Source of the DNA: Gordonia sp. PDNC005
GTDB taxonomy: Bacteria; Actinomycetota; Actinomycetes; Mycobacteriales; Mycobacteriaceae
Length of the DNA stretch: 64,000 nt
Assembly: GCF_016919385.1 (NCBI RefSeq)
Contig: NZ_CP070351.1
Coordinates: 3,286,001 to 3,350,000 of the forward strand
Direction: 5' to 3'
Of this stretch, positions 15,948-25,313 are shown piece after piece; within the stretch, counting starts at the first letter, position 1; the number at the start of each line of letters is the position of its first letter. Position numbers and translations under genes: made by a program. The notes beneath the pieces were generated by a model that saw only the letters and a program-made list of their open reading frames with translations, had not been told where the DNA came from and did not search any database.

Positions 15948-16544
15948 GTGAGCGGTCACTCACCAGACGGAGACTCAACCGTCGTCGACAAGAAGCTCAG
16001 CAATCCAGGTGAGCCGGAGCGATCCACGGCCTACTACATCGGCATCATCGTCATGCTCGGGCTCGCGCTCGAGGGGCCTCGGCTCCTGCTAACCCTGGTG
16101 ACCACCGCCTGCTTCGGCTTCACCATCTCCGGGTGGGCGTACGTCCTCCCGCAGTTGCTGCAGACCCCGGCAACACCGCACGGGTTCGGTCTCACCGCAT
16201 GGGACGTCGCACTGTGGCAGGGAATGCCTCAGGGGCTCGGTTCGATGACCGCGGGCGTCCTGGCCGGATTCCTCGCCCGCCGCTATGGGCCCCGAATCGT
16301 TCTCATCGGCAGCGGAGTCTTCTTCGCTGCTCCGTGCCTCATACTAGCCGGGTCGATCGGCACCGACAGTGCAACGCTGGTCCGCACCTGCGCCGTGATG
16401 ATCGGCATCGCGACCGGCTTCTACTTCGGCAACACCCAGAACCTGATCGTGGAAGCCGTTCCAGCCGACCGCCAAGGGGCGAGCGGCGCGATGAACTTCA
16501 CCGCGCAGAGCGTCTTCGGCGGCGTCGCATCGGGAACGCACTGA
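15948..16544 (+). pseudogene. Truncated MFS transporter (C-half fragment)
   Basis: The open frame from GTG 15948 (AGAAAGG upstream) encodes 198 residues. The hydrophobic part, from about residue 30, matches the second half of a major facilitator: a helix equivalent to TM7 (LLLTLVTTACFGFTISGWAY) and the loop GFLARRYGPRIVLIGSG. The late signature NLIVEAVPADRQGASGAMN follows. The usual N-terminal six helices are absent, and the protein stops before the last two, 9 bp before the ThDP gene. The 274 bp upstream hold no recognisable transporter sequence. It looks like a deletion remnant; a functional half-size transporter is less likely. Confidence 0.65.
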
Positions 16545-16553
16545 GGTCCGGCG

Positions 16554-18218
16554 ATGACAGACACGACGATCGTCGACGGCGGCACGGCCGCTGCCCTCGC
16601 CCTCGAAGCCCTCGGAGTCACCAAGGTCTTCACCGTCCCCAGCGCCCACAACCTGACGATTCTCAAAGCGCTGCACACACGTGGTTCGATTCAGGTGATC
16701 GGATGCCGCCACGAACAGGGTGTGGTGCACGCGGCGGACGGGCACGCGCGGGTCTCCGGGGAGCTCTCCGTGGGGATCGTGAGCACCGGCCCCGGCACCG
16801 CCAACACCATGGGCGGCCTTTACGAGGCGCACTACGCTTCGTCTCCGGTGCTCCTCATCACCACCCAGATCCCGACGACCGAGATGGGCCGTGGGCGCGG
16901 GTTCGTTCACGAAGCCGACGATCAAGCCGAGATGCTGCGGACCGTGTGCAAACGAGTCGTCACTGTCGACCGCCCCGAAGCAGTCGCGAACACAATCGTC
17001 GAGCTGGGCCTCGAAGCGACACACGGCCGTCCCCGACCGGTGGCCGTTGAGATCCCCATCGACGTCCAAGACATGCCGACCGCGGTCGATACGTCGCTGC
17101 TGTTCGACGCAGTTCGCCCCGCGGGACGGCTCGTTCCGGCGGCGGCGGACCTCGAAGCGGCAGTCGCGATACTCACCTCCGCATCACGTCCAGTCATCTG
17201 GGCCGGTGGTGGAGTCCTCCGCTCCGGCGCCGAGAAGTCTTTGCTCGACTTCGCCCGCGCGTGGAACGCCCCCGTCCTGACGACCAGGGAGGGACGCGGG
17301 GCGTTGCCGGACGACGACTCACACAGCCTCGGGGCGCTGGGGACCACGACTCCGCTGCCCGACTATCTCGCCACCTGCGATGTGATGCTCGCCGTCGGCA
17401 CTCGATTCCAACAGTTCCCGACCGCGGAATGGTCATTGCCGTTCCCTGACTCGCTTGTGCACCTCGACGTCGATCCGGACGTGATGAATCGTTCGTATCG
17501 GGCTGCGGCGACCATGGTCGCCGACGCCGACGAGGGTCTCCGGGCCCTTGTCGACACTCTGCCGTCGCCGGACACGACAACGGCGAAGGTCCGCGCGGAG
17601 CACCTCGCCGCAGGGCAGGCGGCCGCAGCGAGCGCACGCGACCTCGTCGTCCGGCGCATCGGTGCGGACCACGCCGCTATCTGCGCGTCTATCAACTCGC
17701 GCCGTGCGCGCGGCGGCCCCGTCGTCCGCGACGCGACCGTCCCGGCGTACGCGTGGGGCGAGACCCTGATGTCGGTGTGGGAGCCTCGCACCTCCGTCCG
17801 ATCGACGGCGGCGGGGATCGGCCCTGGCCTCCCGCTGGCGATCGGCGCGGCCCTGGCCGCGAACGAGCACACCATCTTGCTCCAGGGCGACGGAGGGTTC
17901 ATGTTGAGTGTCGGCGAGCTGGCGACCGCAGCGCAGGCGAACGCACCAGTGGTGATCTGTCTGTTCAACGACAGCGGTTACCAGATGCTCCGGAACATCG
18001 AAGGAGGCATCGGCGACGGCGACCTGCACGACGTCGACCTGGTGGCCCCCGATTTCACGGATCTGGCGCGATCGTTCGGGATCCGGGCGGAGAAGGCGTC
18101 GAGTGCCGCCGAATTCGATCGTGCACTCGCCGGAGCGCTGGCCTACCGCGCACCGACCCTGATCGAGATCGACATGGGAGCGCTCACTCCGCTCACGTTC
18201 CCCTTCGGGAGCGATTGA
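16554..18218 (+). CDS. ThDP-dependent enzyme of the acetolactate synthase/benzoylformate decarboxylase superfamily
   Basis: This 554-residue three-domain ThDP enzyme has the N-terminal PYR domain with the cofactor-activating Glu54 in CRHEQGVVHAADGHARVSG. A central domain follows from about 190, then a C-terminal PP domain with the Mg/ThDP motif GDGG at 445-448 and Asn472 in NDSGY. These enzymes cleave or join bonds next to a 2-oxo acid carbonyl; the substrate cannot be read off. It is convergent with a TauD-type dioxygenase and a D-aminoacylase gene and preceded by an IclR gene. A role in degrading an imported N-acyl or amino-acid-like compound is possible but speculative. No small regulatory subunit is next to it, so a biosynthetic acetolactate synthase is unlikely. 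Confidence 0.8.
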   Translation: MTDTTIVDGGTAAALALEALGVTKVFTVPSAHNLTILKALHTRGSIQVIGCRHEQGVVHAADGHARVSGELSVGIVSTGPGTANTMGGLYEAHYASSPVLLITTQIPTTEMGRGRGFVHEADDQAEMLRTVCKRVVTVDRPEAVANTIVELGLEATHGRPRPVAVEIPIDVQDMPTAVDTSLLFDAVRPAGRLVPAAADLEAAVAILTSASRPVIWAGGGVLRSGAEKSLLDFARAWNAPVLTTREGRGALPDDDSHSLGALGTTTPLPDYLATCDVMLAVGTRFQQFPTAEWSLPFPDSLVHLDVDPDVMNRSYRAAATMVADADEGLRALVDTLPSPDTTTAKVRAEHLAAGQAAAASARDLVVRRIGADHAAICASINSRRARGGPVVRDATVPAYAWGETLMSVWEPRTSVRSTAAGIGPGLPLAIGAALAANEHTILLQGDGGFMLSVGELATAAQANAPVVICLFNDSGYQMLRNIEGGIGDGDLHDVDLVAPDFTDLARSFGIRAEKASSAAEFDRALAGALAYRAPTLIEIDMGALTPLTFPFGSD

Positions 18219-18240
18219 GCCCCTGGCACCCGGACGACTG

Positions 18241-18272
18241 CGCCGCCCACGACCTCCTGGTCGCGGGCGGCG
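18241..18272. terminator. Bidirectional terminator hairpin
   Basis: CGCCGCCCACGACC at 18241-18254 pairs with GGTCGCGGGCGGCG at 18259-18272 around a TCCT loop, with one internal mismatch pair of two bases. It lies between the convergent ThDP and TauD genes. Confidence 0.75.
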
Positions 18273-18290
18273 TGATCGTTTCGAGTGAGG

Positions 18291-19364
18291 TCAGACGCCG
18301 AGCGCCTGCCGGTAGCGGCTGGGAAGCTCCATGAACGGCTCCCGGTATCGCGCCCAGTTCGGCAGGTCCTCCATCGAGTAGACGTCCTGCTGGACTGCGG
18401 CTCGACGCGGCCAGGTCGGGATGTTCACCCAAAGCCGGAGAAGATGCCGACGACGTTCGATCTCATCGTGATCGGTGTATGGCGTCCGCCCGTGGACGAT
18501 CAGGCGGTTGTTCAGGAACTGGATGTCACCGGGAGCGATCTTCATGTCGAGGTAGAACTCCGGAGACGCCGCCAGTTCGCAGAACAACTCCAGAGCGGCT
18601 TCCTGCGCGGGAGTGATGTCGAAGTAGCCCGCTCGTGCCGCATCCCGAGTCTGCGCGACGTGCACACACGACGCGAACACCCCGTCCGGCTTGGCGAACA
18701 TCGCCACGCGATCAGGAGTGACGATGTGTCCGTCTCCGCGTTCGGCGTCCAGCCGACTCCGCATGATCGGCATTCCATCGTACAGCAGCGCAGCGAGGGC
18801 GGGAGCCACGTCGACCATGCGGTCATGGACGGCGGCTGCGCTGGCGATCCGGCTGGCGCCTCCGACCTTCGCCTCTTGCAGACAGAGCAGGGACACCACG
18901 TCGTGGCCGTCGCTGTGCATGTTCATCGCCTGCGCCGTTCGGTAGCCGCGCAGCGACTCCTTCACCTTGTCGGCGACGTTCATGACGTGACCGAGGACTT
19001 CACCGTTGCCCGACTGGGGAATGACGGTGCCGAGATGCGCGCCGAGTCCGCAGTAGATGCGTGCGAGGTCGTCGTCGCTGTACTCATCGCGCGACAATCC
19101 GCGGATCAGCACGAACCCCCGCCCGGCCCACAGTTCGTCTCGAAGGCGCGCGATGAGAGCTCCGACCCGGCGGAGCGGGAAGGTGTCGACGGTGATCTCG
19201 GTCAGGTCGAGGTCGCCGAGAGATTTGAGTGTCTCAAGCGCGCTTGCGATGTCGGCCAGCTCGTCCTGCGACAGGGTCCACAGCCCGTCCTGCCGGTAGT
19301 CGAAGCTGCTGCCGAGCCATGCTCCACGGCCGCCCACTTCTGTGAGGTCGTGTCTGCCTTTCAT
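18291..19364 (-). CDS. TauD/TfdA-type Fe(II)/2-oxoglutarate dioxygenase
   Basis: This 357-residue dioxygenase has the iron facial triad: His150 and Asp152 in NMHSDGHD and the distal His291 in LNNRLIVHGRTPY. A candidate 2-oxoglutarate-binding Arg310 lies in HLLRLW. The family couples 2-oxoglutarate decarboxylation to hydroxylation of a substrate, often leading to its cleavage. ATG 19364 was chosen as the first methionine of the conserved region, with AGAAAGG upstream. It follows the D-aminoacylase gene by 22 bp on the same strand and so forms an operon with it. The substrate is unknown; an acidic or N-substituted compound is plausible from the neighbours. Confidence 0.85.
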   Translation of the reverse strand: MKGRHDLTEVGGRGAWLGSSFDYRQDGLWTLSQDELADIASALETLKSLGDLDLTEITVDTFPLRRVGALIARLRDELWAGRGFVLIRGLSRDEYSDDDLARIYCGLGAHLGTVIPQSGNGEVLGHVMNVADKVKESLRGYRTAQAMNMHSDGHDVVSLLCLQEAKVGGASRIASAAAVHDRMVDVAPALAALLYDGMPIMRSRLDAERGDGHIVTPDRVAMFAKPDGVFASCVHVAQTRDAARAGYFDITPAQEAALELFCELAASPEFYLDMKIAPGDIQFLNNRLIVHGRTPYTDHDEIERRRHLLRLWVNIPTWPRRAAVQQDVYSMEDLPNWARYREPFMELPSRYRQALGV

Positions 19365-19386
19365 CTTGTCGAGCCTTTCTCTGAGG

Positions 19387-21123
19387 TCAAGAGCGTTCCA
19401 GCGCGGGGCCGGCCTGCGGACCGCGGACCAAGCGGCCCGGCAGCGCTCCGGTCGGTCGACCGTCTCGGCTGACGACAACACCCGCGACGACTGTCGCGGT
19501 GTAACCCTGGGCGTCCTGCATCAACCGGCGTCCACCGGCAGGGAGATCGCGGACCACGCGAGGCAGATCGAGCTTGAGCCGATCGAGATCGATCACGTTG
19601 AGATCCGCCCGATGGCCTGGGGCGACGAGGCCGCGGTCGTGCAGACCGACCATCTCGGCGGAGCGCCTGGTCATGAGGTGGATCAGATGTGGAATCGGGA
19701 TCCGGTCGCCACGGCGCCGGTCTCGTCCCCAGTGGGTGAGCATGTGGGTGTAGATGCTGCCGTCGCAGATCACTCCGAGATGCGCACCACCGTCGCCGAG
19801 CCCAGGGATCGCGTGGCGGCTCAGAAGCATCTCACGGGATGCTTCGAGCGAGAAGTCGGCGTAGTTGGAGAACGCCAGGTACAGAATCGTCCGCCCGTCT
19901 CCCTCCACCATTCGGTCGTAGACGAAGCTGTCCGGGGTGACGCCTGCCGCAGCGGCCTGTGCTCCGATGCTGGCGGTTGCGTGCGGCTCGTAGTCGAAGT
20001 CGTCGCCCATTTCGAAGAGATGGTCGTAGTCACGGACCCGGAGGCCGATCTCCATCACCGGATTCGGGTCGTTTCCCTCCGCGAGGATCCGAGCCCTGAC
20101 CTCGGGCTTGCGGAGTTTCCGGAGCCGCTCGTCGAGCGGTCGTTCGGCCATCGCCTGATAGGTCGGCGTCGAGTAGAACGGATTCAGCGTGAGCTCGAGA
20201 CCGAGCAGCACCCCGAGTGGGCGTGGGAGGACCTGGACGGTGGCTTCGCCGCCCGCCTCGTTCGCCGCGTCGACCTTGGCCATGATCGACCGCCACAATG
20301 TCGGATTGCGGTGGCTCTGCACCAACGACATGGTGAACGGTCGACCGGCGTCGGCCGCCTGACGCAGGCCCATGTCGAGCACTCGCTCCCAATCCTCGTC
20401 GTATTCGATGACGAACTGGACACACCCCGATCCGGCACGCTCGAGTGCTCGAGTGAGACCCGCGTACTCGTCGTCTGTCGCCGCGATGGTCGGGGTGAGC
20501 TGTCCGTCGCTCGACTTGTGGAACATCGTCTGCGACGTTCCGAATCCGAAGGCCCCCGCCTCGACTGCCTCCTCCAGCAGTGCCGCCATCTGGTCGATCT
20601 CGGACCGGGTGGCGGGTTCCCTCCGGTATGCGCGCTCACCCATCACATAGGTGCGAAGCGCGGCGTGCGGAACGTAGCTGCAGACGTCGGCATCGAACGT
20701 CCTGGAGGCGAGATGGTCGAGATACTCGGGATAGGTGGTCCACTGCCAGTCGACCCCTTCGCTGAGGACGACGTTCGGGATGTCCTCGACGCCCTCCATC
20801 AGCCGGATCAATAGATGCCGATCCTCGGGCTTGCACGGCGCGAACCCGACGCCGCAGTTCCCCATCAGAACGGTCGTCACGCCGTGATTGGTGGACGGAA
20901 CCAGCCGGTTCTCCCATGTGACCTGGCCGTCGTAGTGGGTGTGAACATCTACGAAGCCCGGCGTGACGAGCAGTCCGGTCGCGTCGATCTCCTCGCGCCC
21001 CGCACCGACGTCGCCGATCGTGGTGATCGCACCGTCCACGACGCCGACGTCCGCGACGTACGGATCACCTCCCGACCCGTCGACGATCGTGCCGTTTCTG
21101 ATGACGAGGTCGAAGTCCGACAT
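19387..21123 (-). CDS. D-aminoacylase/N-acyl-D-amino-acid deacylase-family amidohydrolase
   Basis: This 578-residue amidohydrolase has the metal-binding HxH pair His61/His63 in [12 protein letters not shown] and the later catalytic-type Asp in LGDGGAHLG. It also shows the terminal family strand [13 protein letters not shown]. Members remove acyl groups from N-acyl-D-amino acids or hydrolyse related ring amides. ATG 21123 has GAGGAG upstream. It is first in a two-gene operon with the TauD dioxygenase. The combination with the ThDP enzyme suggests stepwise breakdown of an N-acylated compound, which is inference only. Confidence 0.82.
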   Translation of the reverse strand: MSDFDLVIRNGTIVDGSGGDPYVADVGVVDGAITTIGDVGAGREEIDATGLLVTPGFVDVHTHYDGQVTWENRLVPSTNHGVTTVLMGNCGVGFAPCKPEDRHLLIRLMEGVEDIPNVVLSEGVDWQWTTYPEYLDHLASRTFDADVCSYVPHAALRTYVMGERAYRREPATRSEIDQMAALLEEAVEAGAFGFGTSQTMFHKSSDGQLTPTIAATDDEYAGLTRALERAGSGCVQFVIEYDEDWERVLDMGLRQAADAGRPFTMSLVQSHRNPTLWRSIMAKVDAANEAGGEATVQVLPRPLGVLLGLELTLNPFYSTPTYQAMAERPLDERLRKLRKPEVRARILAEGNDPNPVMEIGLRVRDYDHLFEMGDDFDYEPHATASIGAQAAAAGVTPDSFVYDRMVEGDGRTILYLAFSNYADFSLEASREMLLSRHAIPGLGDGGAHLGVICDGSIYTHMLTHWGRDRRRGDRIPIPHLIHLMTRRSAEMVGLHDRGLVAPGHRADLNVIDLDRLKLDLPRVVRDLPAGGRRLMQDAQGYTATVVAGVVVSRDGRPTGALPGRLVRGPQAGPALERS

Positions 21124-21291
21124 CGCTGTCTCCTCACGCTGCGTTGATCCGGTCGATGACCAGGAAAACTACGTCAGGACGCCGAGCTTCGACCATGCGT
21201 TCTCCCGAATGCCGGGAGCCCGCCGCGCACCGAGCCCGTGTCCTCGGACTACGAACCGGAAATTGTCAGATCCTCATGCGAGAGTCGGCGC

Positions 21292-21885
21292 ATGGCTCCC
21301 AGTCGCACCTTCTACACGTCCGACCTCCATCTCGGGCACCAGTTGGTGGCGGATCTTCGTGGATTCACCACCACTGTCGACCACGACTCATGGATCGTCG
21401 ACATGTGGGCGGCGTCGGTCACCGACACCGACTGCGTCTGGATCCTGGGAGATCTGACCGGAGGCGGTCCCGGCAAGCAGCTGCGTGCACTGGAGATCCT
21501 GGATTCACTTCCGCGGAGGAAGTTCCACATCCTCGGCAACCACGATCTCGCGCACCCGATGCACAAGCGAGCCCGCACTTGGACGGCGAAGTACAACGAG
21601 ACGTTCGACTACGTCGGCATCGCAGCTCAGGTCCAGATCAACAACACCGCAGTGATGCTGTCGCACTCCCCCTACGCCCCCGCTGAAGCCGCGAGCCCAC
21701 GGCACACGCGCCACCTGCAGTGGCGACTGCCCGACGTCGGAGCGCCACTCTTGCACGGTCACACGCACCGTGAGACGGCCACGCACCCCGACGCGCCGCG
21801 GCAGTACGACGTCGGCCTAGACGCACACCGGTCCCTCGTGTCCGAAGCCGTCGTCGCGAATGCCGTCGCCACGATGACCCGGTGA
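21292..21885 (+). CDS. Calcineurin-like metallophosphoesterase
   Basis: This 197-residue phosphoesterase has the full set of metal motifs: DLHLGH near residue 10, GDLTGGG near 60, GNHDLAH near 83, HSPY near 125 and GHTH near 151. This compact form resembles small phage- and bacteria-type phosphoesterases acting on phosphodiesters or phosphoproteins; the substrate is unknown. ATG 21292 begins right before the first beta strand. It is convergent with the aldehyde dehydrogenase gene across a strong hairpin. Confidence 0.85.
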   Translation: MAPSRTFYTSDLHLGHQLVADLRGFTTTVDHDSWIVDMWAASVTDTDCVWILGDLTGGGPGKQLRALEILDSLPRRKFHILGNHDLAHPMHKRARTWTAKYNETFDYVGIAAQVQINNTAVMLSHSPYAPAEAASPRHTRHLQWRLPDVGAPLLHGHTHRETATHPDAPRQYDVGLDAHRSLVSEAVVANAVATMTR

Positions 21886-21890
21886 ACGAC

Positions 21891-21920
21891 GAGGGCCGCC
21901 CGCACAAGCGGACGGCCCTC
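21891..21920. terminator. Bidirectional terminator hairpin
   Basis: GAGGGCCG at 21891 pairs with CGGCCCTC ending at 21920, with an inner CCGC/GCGG stem and an ACAA loop. It separates the convergent phosphoesterase and aldehyde dehydrogenase genes. Confidence 0.8.
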
Positions 21921-21937
21921 TGTCGGAAAGCGGGAGA

Positions 21938-23446
21938 TCAGCGCTTGGCCGACTTGCGGCTGGCGCGACCCTGGATGAAGTTCCACATCTTCATCTGGGC
22001 GTTGGTCAGGCGGGTGTCGCTCTTGGTGAACGGCGCGGAGACGAGCTCGGCGAACTTGATCGGCATCGTCGACACCGTGACCGCGCGAGCATGGCTGAAC
22101 GTGTCGAAACCGAACTTGCCATGGTAATTGCCCATGCCCGACCGGCCGACGCCGCCGAACGGCAGACCGTGCGAAAGCAGATGCAGAGCAAAGTCGTTGC
22201 CGCTGATCGATCCGCTGCGGGTGTTGTCGGCTACGCGCTTGAGGTTCTCGTTGTCGTCACCGACCCAGTACAGGGTCAGCGGGTGTCCCGCCGAGTTGAT
22301 CTTGTCGATCGCCTCGGACAGGTTGCGGTACGGGTACACGGTGAGGACCGGGCCGAACACCTCGTCCTCTTCGATCTTCATGCCGGCCTTGACACCGGTC
22401 AGGAGGGTCGGCGGGATCTTCCGGGCATCGGCGTTCGGCAGCGCCTCGCCCGCGGGGATCACCTGGTGCTTGGTGGCGCCGAGTTCGACGGCGTCGTCGA
22501 TCAGGCCGGTGATGCGCGTGTAGTTCTTCTCGTTGATCGTCGAGGTGTACTGATCGTTCTTCTCGATCGTCGGGAAGTTCTTGGTCCAGCGGGCGATCAC
22601 CTTCTCGGTGAACTCGCCGACCTTGCTCTCCGGCACGAACACGTAGTCCGGGCACAGGCACACCTGACCGCCGTTGATCATGCGGGCGTCGGCGATGAAG
22701 TCTGCGGCCTCGGTGATGTCCTGGGTGGCGTCGACGATCACCGGGTTCTTGCCACCGAGTTCCAGGGTGACGGGGGTCAGGTTCTTCGCGGCCTCCTGCG
22801 CGACCGACGCACCGACTTCGGGTGAACCGGTGAAGAACATGTGGTCCACCTTCAGCTTCGCGAAATCGGAGCCGCCACCGTGGGCGGAGGTGACGACAGC
22901 GAGTTCCTCGATCGAGAAGTAGTCGGGGGCCACGCGCGCGATTACTGCGGTCGTCTTCGCGGTGACCGACGACGGGCGCAGGAGCACGCGGTTACCAGCG
23001 GCGAACGCCGAACCGGCGGGGACGATCGTCAGCTGCAGCGGGAAGTTCCAGGGGCCCATGATGCCGACGACGCCGAGCGGATCGTGGCGCAATCGCTGTT
23101 TGTAGCCGAGCGCACCCTGGATCTTGGAGACGTTGGTCTCCTTCATCCACTTCTCTGCCGAACGACGTTGGTGGGTGAGGTCGATGAGGCAGCCTGCGAC
23201 GTCGGTGGCGATCGACAGTTCGCGGGGACGGGTGCCGAAGTCCTCGTTGAGCGCAGCGGTGATCTCGTCGGCGTTGTCGAGGAGCATCTGGCCGAGACGG
23301 TTGATCCGGTCGACGCGGGTCGCAGCGTCAGGGATGCCGTCGCGCAGGAAGGCAGCCTTCTGGATGTCGAGGAGCTCGGTGAGACTGTGCGATTCCGACG
23401 AGACCTTGTCGCCGGCGCGCACCGGGGTTTCTGCAGGCTTGGTCAT
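21938..23446 (-). CDS. Coniferyl-aldehyde-dehydrogenase-like NAD(P)-dependent aldehyde dehydrogenase
   Basis: This 502-residue aldehyde dehydrogenase is related to the CalB/coniferyl aldehyde group. Active-site residues are Glu229 in TLELGGKNP and the nucleophile Cys263 in NGGQVCLCPDY; the oxyanion-hole segment is GPWNFPLQL near 131. The usual KPSE nucleotide-binding motif reads RPSS here, which may affect NAD versus NADP choice. ATG 23446 has GGAGGG upstream. The likely role is oxidation of a long-chain or aromatic aldehyde to its acid. There is no obvious operon partner. Confidence 0.85.
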   Translation of the reverse strand: MTKPAETPVRAGDKVSSESHSLTELLDIQKAAFLRDGIPDAATRVDRINRLGQMLLDNADEITAALNEDFGTRPRELSIATDVAGCLIDLTHQRRSAEKWMKETNVSKIQGALGYKQRLRHDPLGVVGIMGPWNFPLQLTIVPAGSAFAAGNRVLLRPSSVTAKTTAVIARVAPDYFSIEELAVVTSAHGGGSDFAKLKVDHMFFTGSPEVGASVAQEAAKNLTPVTLELGGKNPVIVDATQDITEAADFIADARMINGGQVCLCPDYVFVPESKVGEFTEKVIARWTKNFPTIEKNDQYTSTINEKNYTRITGLIDDAVELGATKHQVIPAGEALPNADARKIPPTLLTGVKAGMKIEEDEVFGPVLTVYPYRNLSEAIDKINSAGHPLTLYWVGDDNENLKRVADNTRSGSISGNDFALHLLSHGLPFGGVGRSGMGNYHGKFGFDTFSHARAVTVSTMPIKFAELVSAPFTKSDTRLTNAQMKMWNFIQGRASRKSAKR

Positions 23447-23511
23447 ACGACCCTCCACTTCATGGCGAACTGCTCGATGTTGAGACGAATTCTGAATGCC
23501 ATCCCATACTA

Positions 23512-23549
23512 CCGGCCGGGTGGCCCGAATCACAGGGCCGCCCAGCCGG
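23512..23549. terminator. Terminator after the mycolyltransferase gene
   Basis: Arms at 23512-23526 and 23535-23549 pair over 15 positions with one mismatch and one G-U pair, around an 8-base loop, just past the stop at 23566 (minus strand). Confidence 0.65.
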
Positions 23550-23565
23550 TGAGCGCGACAGCGAG

Positions 23566-24555
23566 TCAGGCGCCGATCGCCCGGCCGAGCTGCGGCCACG
23601 ACTTGTGCAGCTGGTCCTGCCAGTAGGGCCACGAGTGCGTGCCGCCGACTGGACGGTCGACCGTCGCCGGGATGTGCAACTGTTGCAGACGGGACGCCAA
23701 CTGTTCGGTGCACACGCGCGTTGCGGTCTCGATCGCGCCGCCGACGACGAGCCTGTCGGCGAGAGTCCCCACCTCTGGCACCTCCCGGAGGTTGTCGTGT
23801 TCACCGGGAAGCCCTGTCGCCGCACTCAGATAGAGCGACAGCCCGCGAAGTCCCTCCGCGTGGCGGATCGGGTCGTTCTTCTTCCACAGTGGGCCGCGGA
23901 GTTCGCCCCACATGTTCCGGACGTCGCCTCCGCCACGGGTCTCGACGACGATCCGCATGAACAACGTCCCGTGCTCGCTCGATGTGCTGGCACAGCCGCT
24001 GTACGAACCGACCGCACGGTAGAGGCCCTTGTTCGCGATCGCGAGATTGAGGACCGACGTCGCCGACGACGAGATGCCTGCGATGGCGTTCTTGCCGGTC
24101 GTCTTGTACGAACCGTCGATGGCGGGCGGCAGTTCGTCGGCCAGAAAGGTGCCCCATTTGTTGACGCCGAGCTTCTCGTCGGCCTTGATCCAGTCGGTGT
24201 AGTACGAGAACGCGCCCTGCATCGGGATGACCACGTAGACGTGCTTGTTCGCGAAGAACTTCACGATGTCGGTGTTGAGCTGCCAGGTCGCCGAGTCCTC
24301 GCCGCCGCCTGCGCCGTTCAGCAGGTAGAGCACCGGGGCGGGTTTCGACGTGTCTTTGGGCTTCAGAACCGTCAGCGGGATGTCGCGCCCCATCGCAGCC
24401 GAGTGCACCGTGATGTCGGACATCTGGGTCGTGACCTCGGTCGAGGTGATAACCCCGCTCGGCTCCGCGTGCGCAATGGCAGGCAGCGCGGTCAGCGTCA
24501 TCGCCGCCGCGGAGGCGAGTGCGGCCGCGCGGAGGATGCGTCGCGAGCGCGTCAT
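23566..24555 (-). CDS. Secreted mycolyltransferase/antigen-85-like esterase
   Basis: This 329-residue alpha/beta hydrolase has a Sec signal peptide (about residues 1-30, ending IAHA). The nucleophile is Ser162 in GISSSATSVL, and His307 in the antigen-85-like motif GGTHSWPYWQDQL is the catalytic histidine; VLYLLNGAGGGEDSATW is the oxyanion region. Such enzymes move mycolic acids from trehalose monomycolate onto arabinogalactan, trehalose or proteins outside the membrane. ATG 24555 has AAGGAG upstream. It lies 30 bp after a GNAT gene on the same strand. It shows the host makes mycolic acids. Acting as a plain esterase is possible. Confidence 0.87.
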   Translation of the reverse strand: MTRSRRILRAAALASAAAMTLTALPAIAHAEPSGVITSTEVTTQMSDITVHSAAMGRDIPLTVLKPKDTSKPAPVLYLLNGAGGGEDSATWQLNTDIVKFFANKHVYVVIPMQGAFSYYTDWIKADEKLGVNKWGTFLADELPPAIDGSYKTTGKNAIAGISSSATSVLNLAIANKGLYRAVGSYSGCASTSSEHGTLFMRIVVETRGGGDVRNMWGELRGPLWKKNDPIRHAEGLRGLSLYLSAATGLPGEHDNLREVPEVGTLADRLVVGGAIETATRVCTEQLASRLQQLHIPATVDRPVGGTHSWPYWQDQLHKSWPQLGRAIGA

Positions 24556-24585
24556 GGTGACTCCTTCAGAAGTGGTGGTAGACGG

Positions 24586-25218
24586 TCAGGAATGGGTACG
24601 ACTCGAAGAGAGCACCGGCGGCCGCGCGGAGGCCAATCCGTACAAGGGCGCCTCCCCATCGAGGCGTCGCTCGGCGAACGGGGTGAGACTCCACGCCGCG
24701 CAGTAAATGTCACGCAGGTCCTCGCGGGCGGTCCACGTACAGAATCGGACACCGTCGGCCATGCACGCCTCCTCGACGACACGGACGAGCGACCTGAGGA
24801 CGCCGCTGCTCCGATGGGTTTTCGCGACTGCCGCGATCGAGATCGTCACAGCGTCCGGCTCCGGGGTCGGGAGTGCAGGTTCGTTCACGCGCGCAAGCAG
24901 GCGGGTCGCGAGGTCCGGGTGAGACAGGAGGAAGTCGAGGTCGGCTGCCGTCGACGATGTGTCGGAATCAAGCGCACCGACCGATGGTCGATGCATCACG
25001 AGCAGCCCCACGAGACGCCCGTCGTCGTCGACGCCGACAACACAGCCGGCGTTGATCAACGGTCGGAGGAAGACACGCGCCAGAGAGTCGCACACGACTG
25101 GGTCCGCGGCGTGGGCGCCGAGAACGGCGGCGTACTCCGGAATCTCGGGAAGCCCTTCGGCCAGCACCACGGCAGCCGTGACGAGATCGTCGGCGACCAG
25201 CGGCCGGGCTGCGGACAT
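24586..25218 (-). CDS. GNAT-fold acetyltransferase-like protein
   Basis: This 210-residue protein has a weak GNAT pattern: a central beta hairpin (AGCVVGVDDDGRLVGLLVM, about 58-76) and an acetyl-CoA motif A region (ISIAAVAKTHRSSGVLRSLVRVV, about 127-149) with R-x-x-G. The C-terminus is Ser/Arg-rich. ATG 25218 has AGGAG upstream. The mycolyltransferase gene follows 30 bp downstream, probably on one transcript. A GC hairpin upstream separates it from a 37-codon gene. The acceptor substrate is unknown. Confidence 0.65.
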   Translation of the reverse strand: MSAARPLVADDLVTAAVVLAEGLPEIPEYAAVLGAHAADPVVCDSLARVFLRPLINAGCVVGVDDDGRLVGLLVMHRPSVGALDSDTSSTAADLDFLLSHPDLATRLLARVNEPALPTPEPDAVTISIAAVAKTHRSSGVLRSLVRVVEEACMADGVRFCTWTAREDLRDIYCAAWSLTPFAERRLDGEAPLYGLASARPPVLSSSRTHS

Positions 25219-25257
25219 CGGTACTCCTGTGCAGGATCGTGAGTGGACGAAGGGGTG

Positions 25258-25282
25258 TCGGGCCGCGCAGTGCGCGGCCCGA
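25258..25282 (-). terminator. Terminator/attenuator hairpin between the tiny gene and the GNAT gene
   Basis: TCGGGCCGCGC at 25258-25268 pairs perfectly with GCGCGGCCCGA at 25272-25282 around an AGT loop. It lies between the stop of the 37-codon gene (25314) and the GNAT start (25218), so the small gene may have its own transcript or share one by read-through. Confidence 0.7.
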
Positions 25283-25313
25283 CGTGCGAGCTTGAGGCCC
25301 GCCGTGCCAGTCG

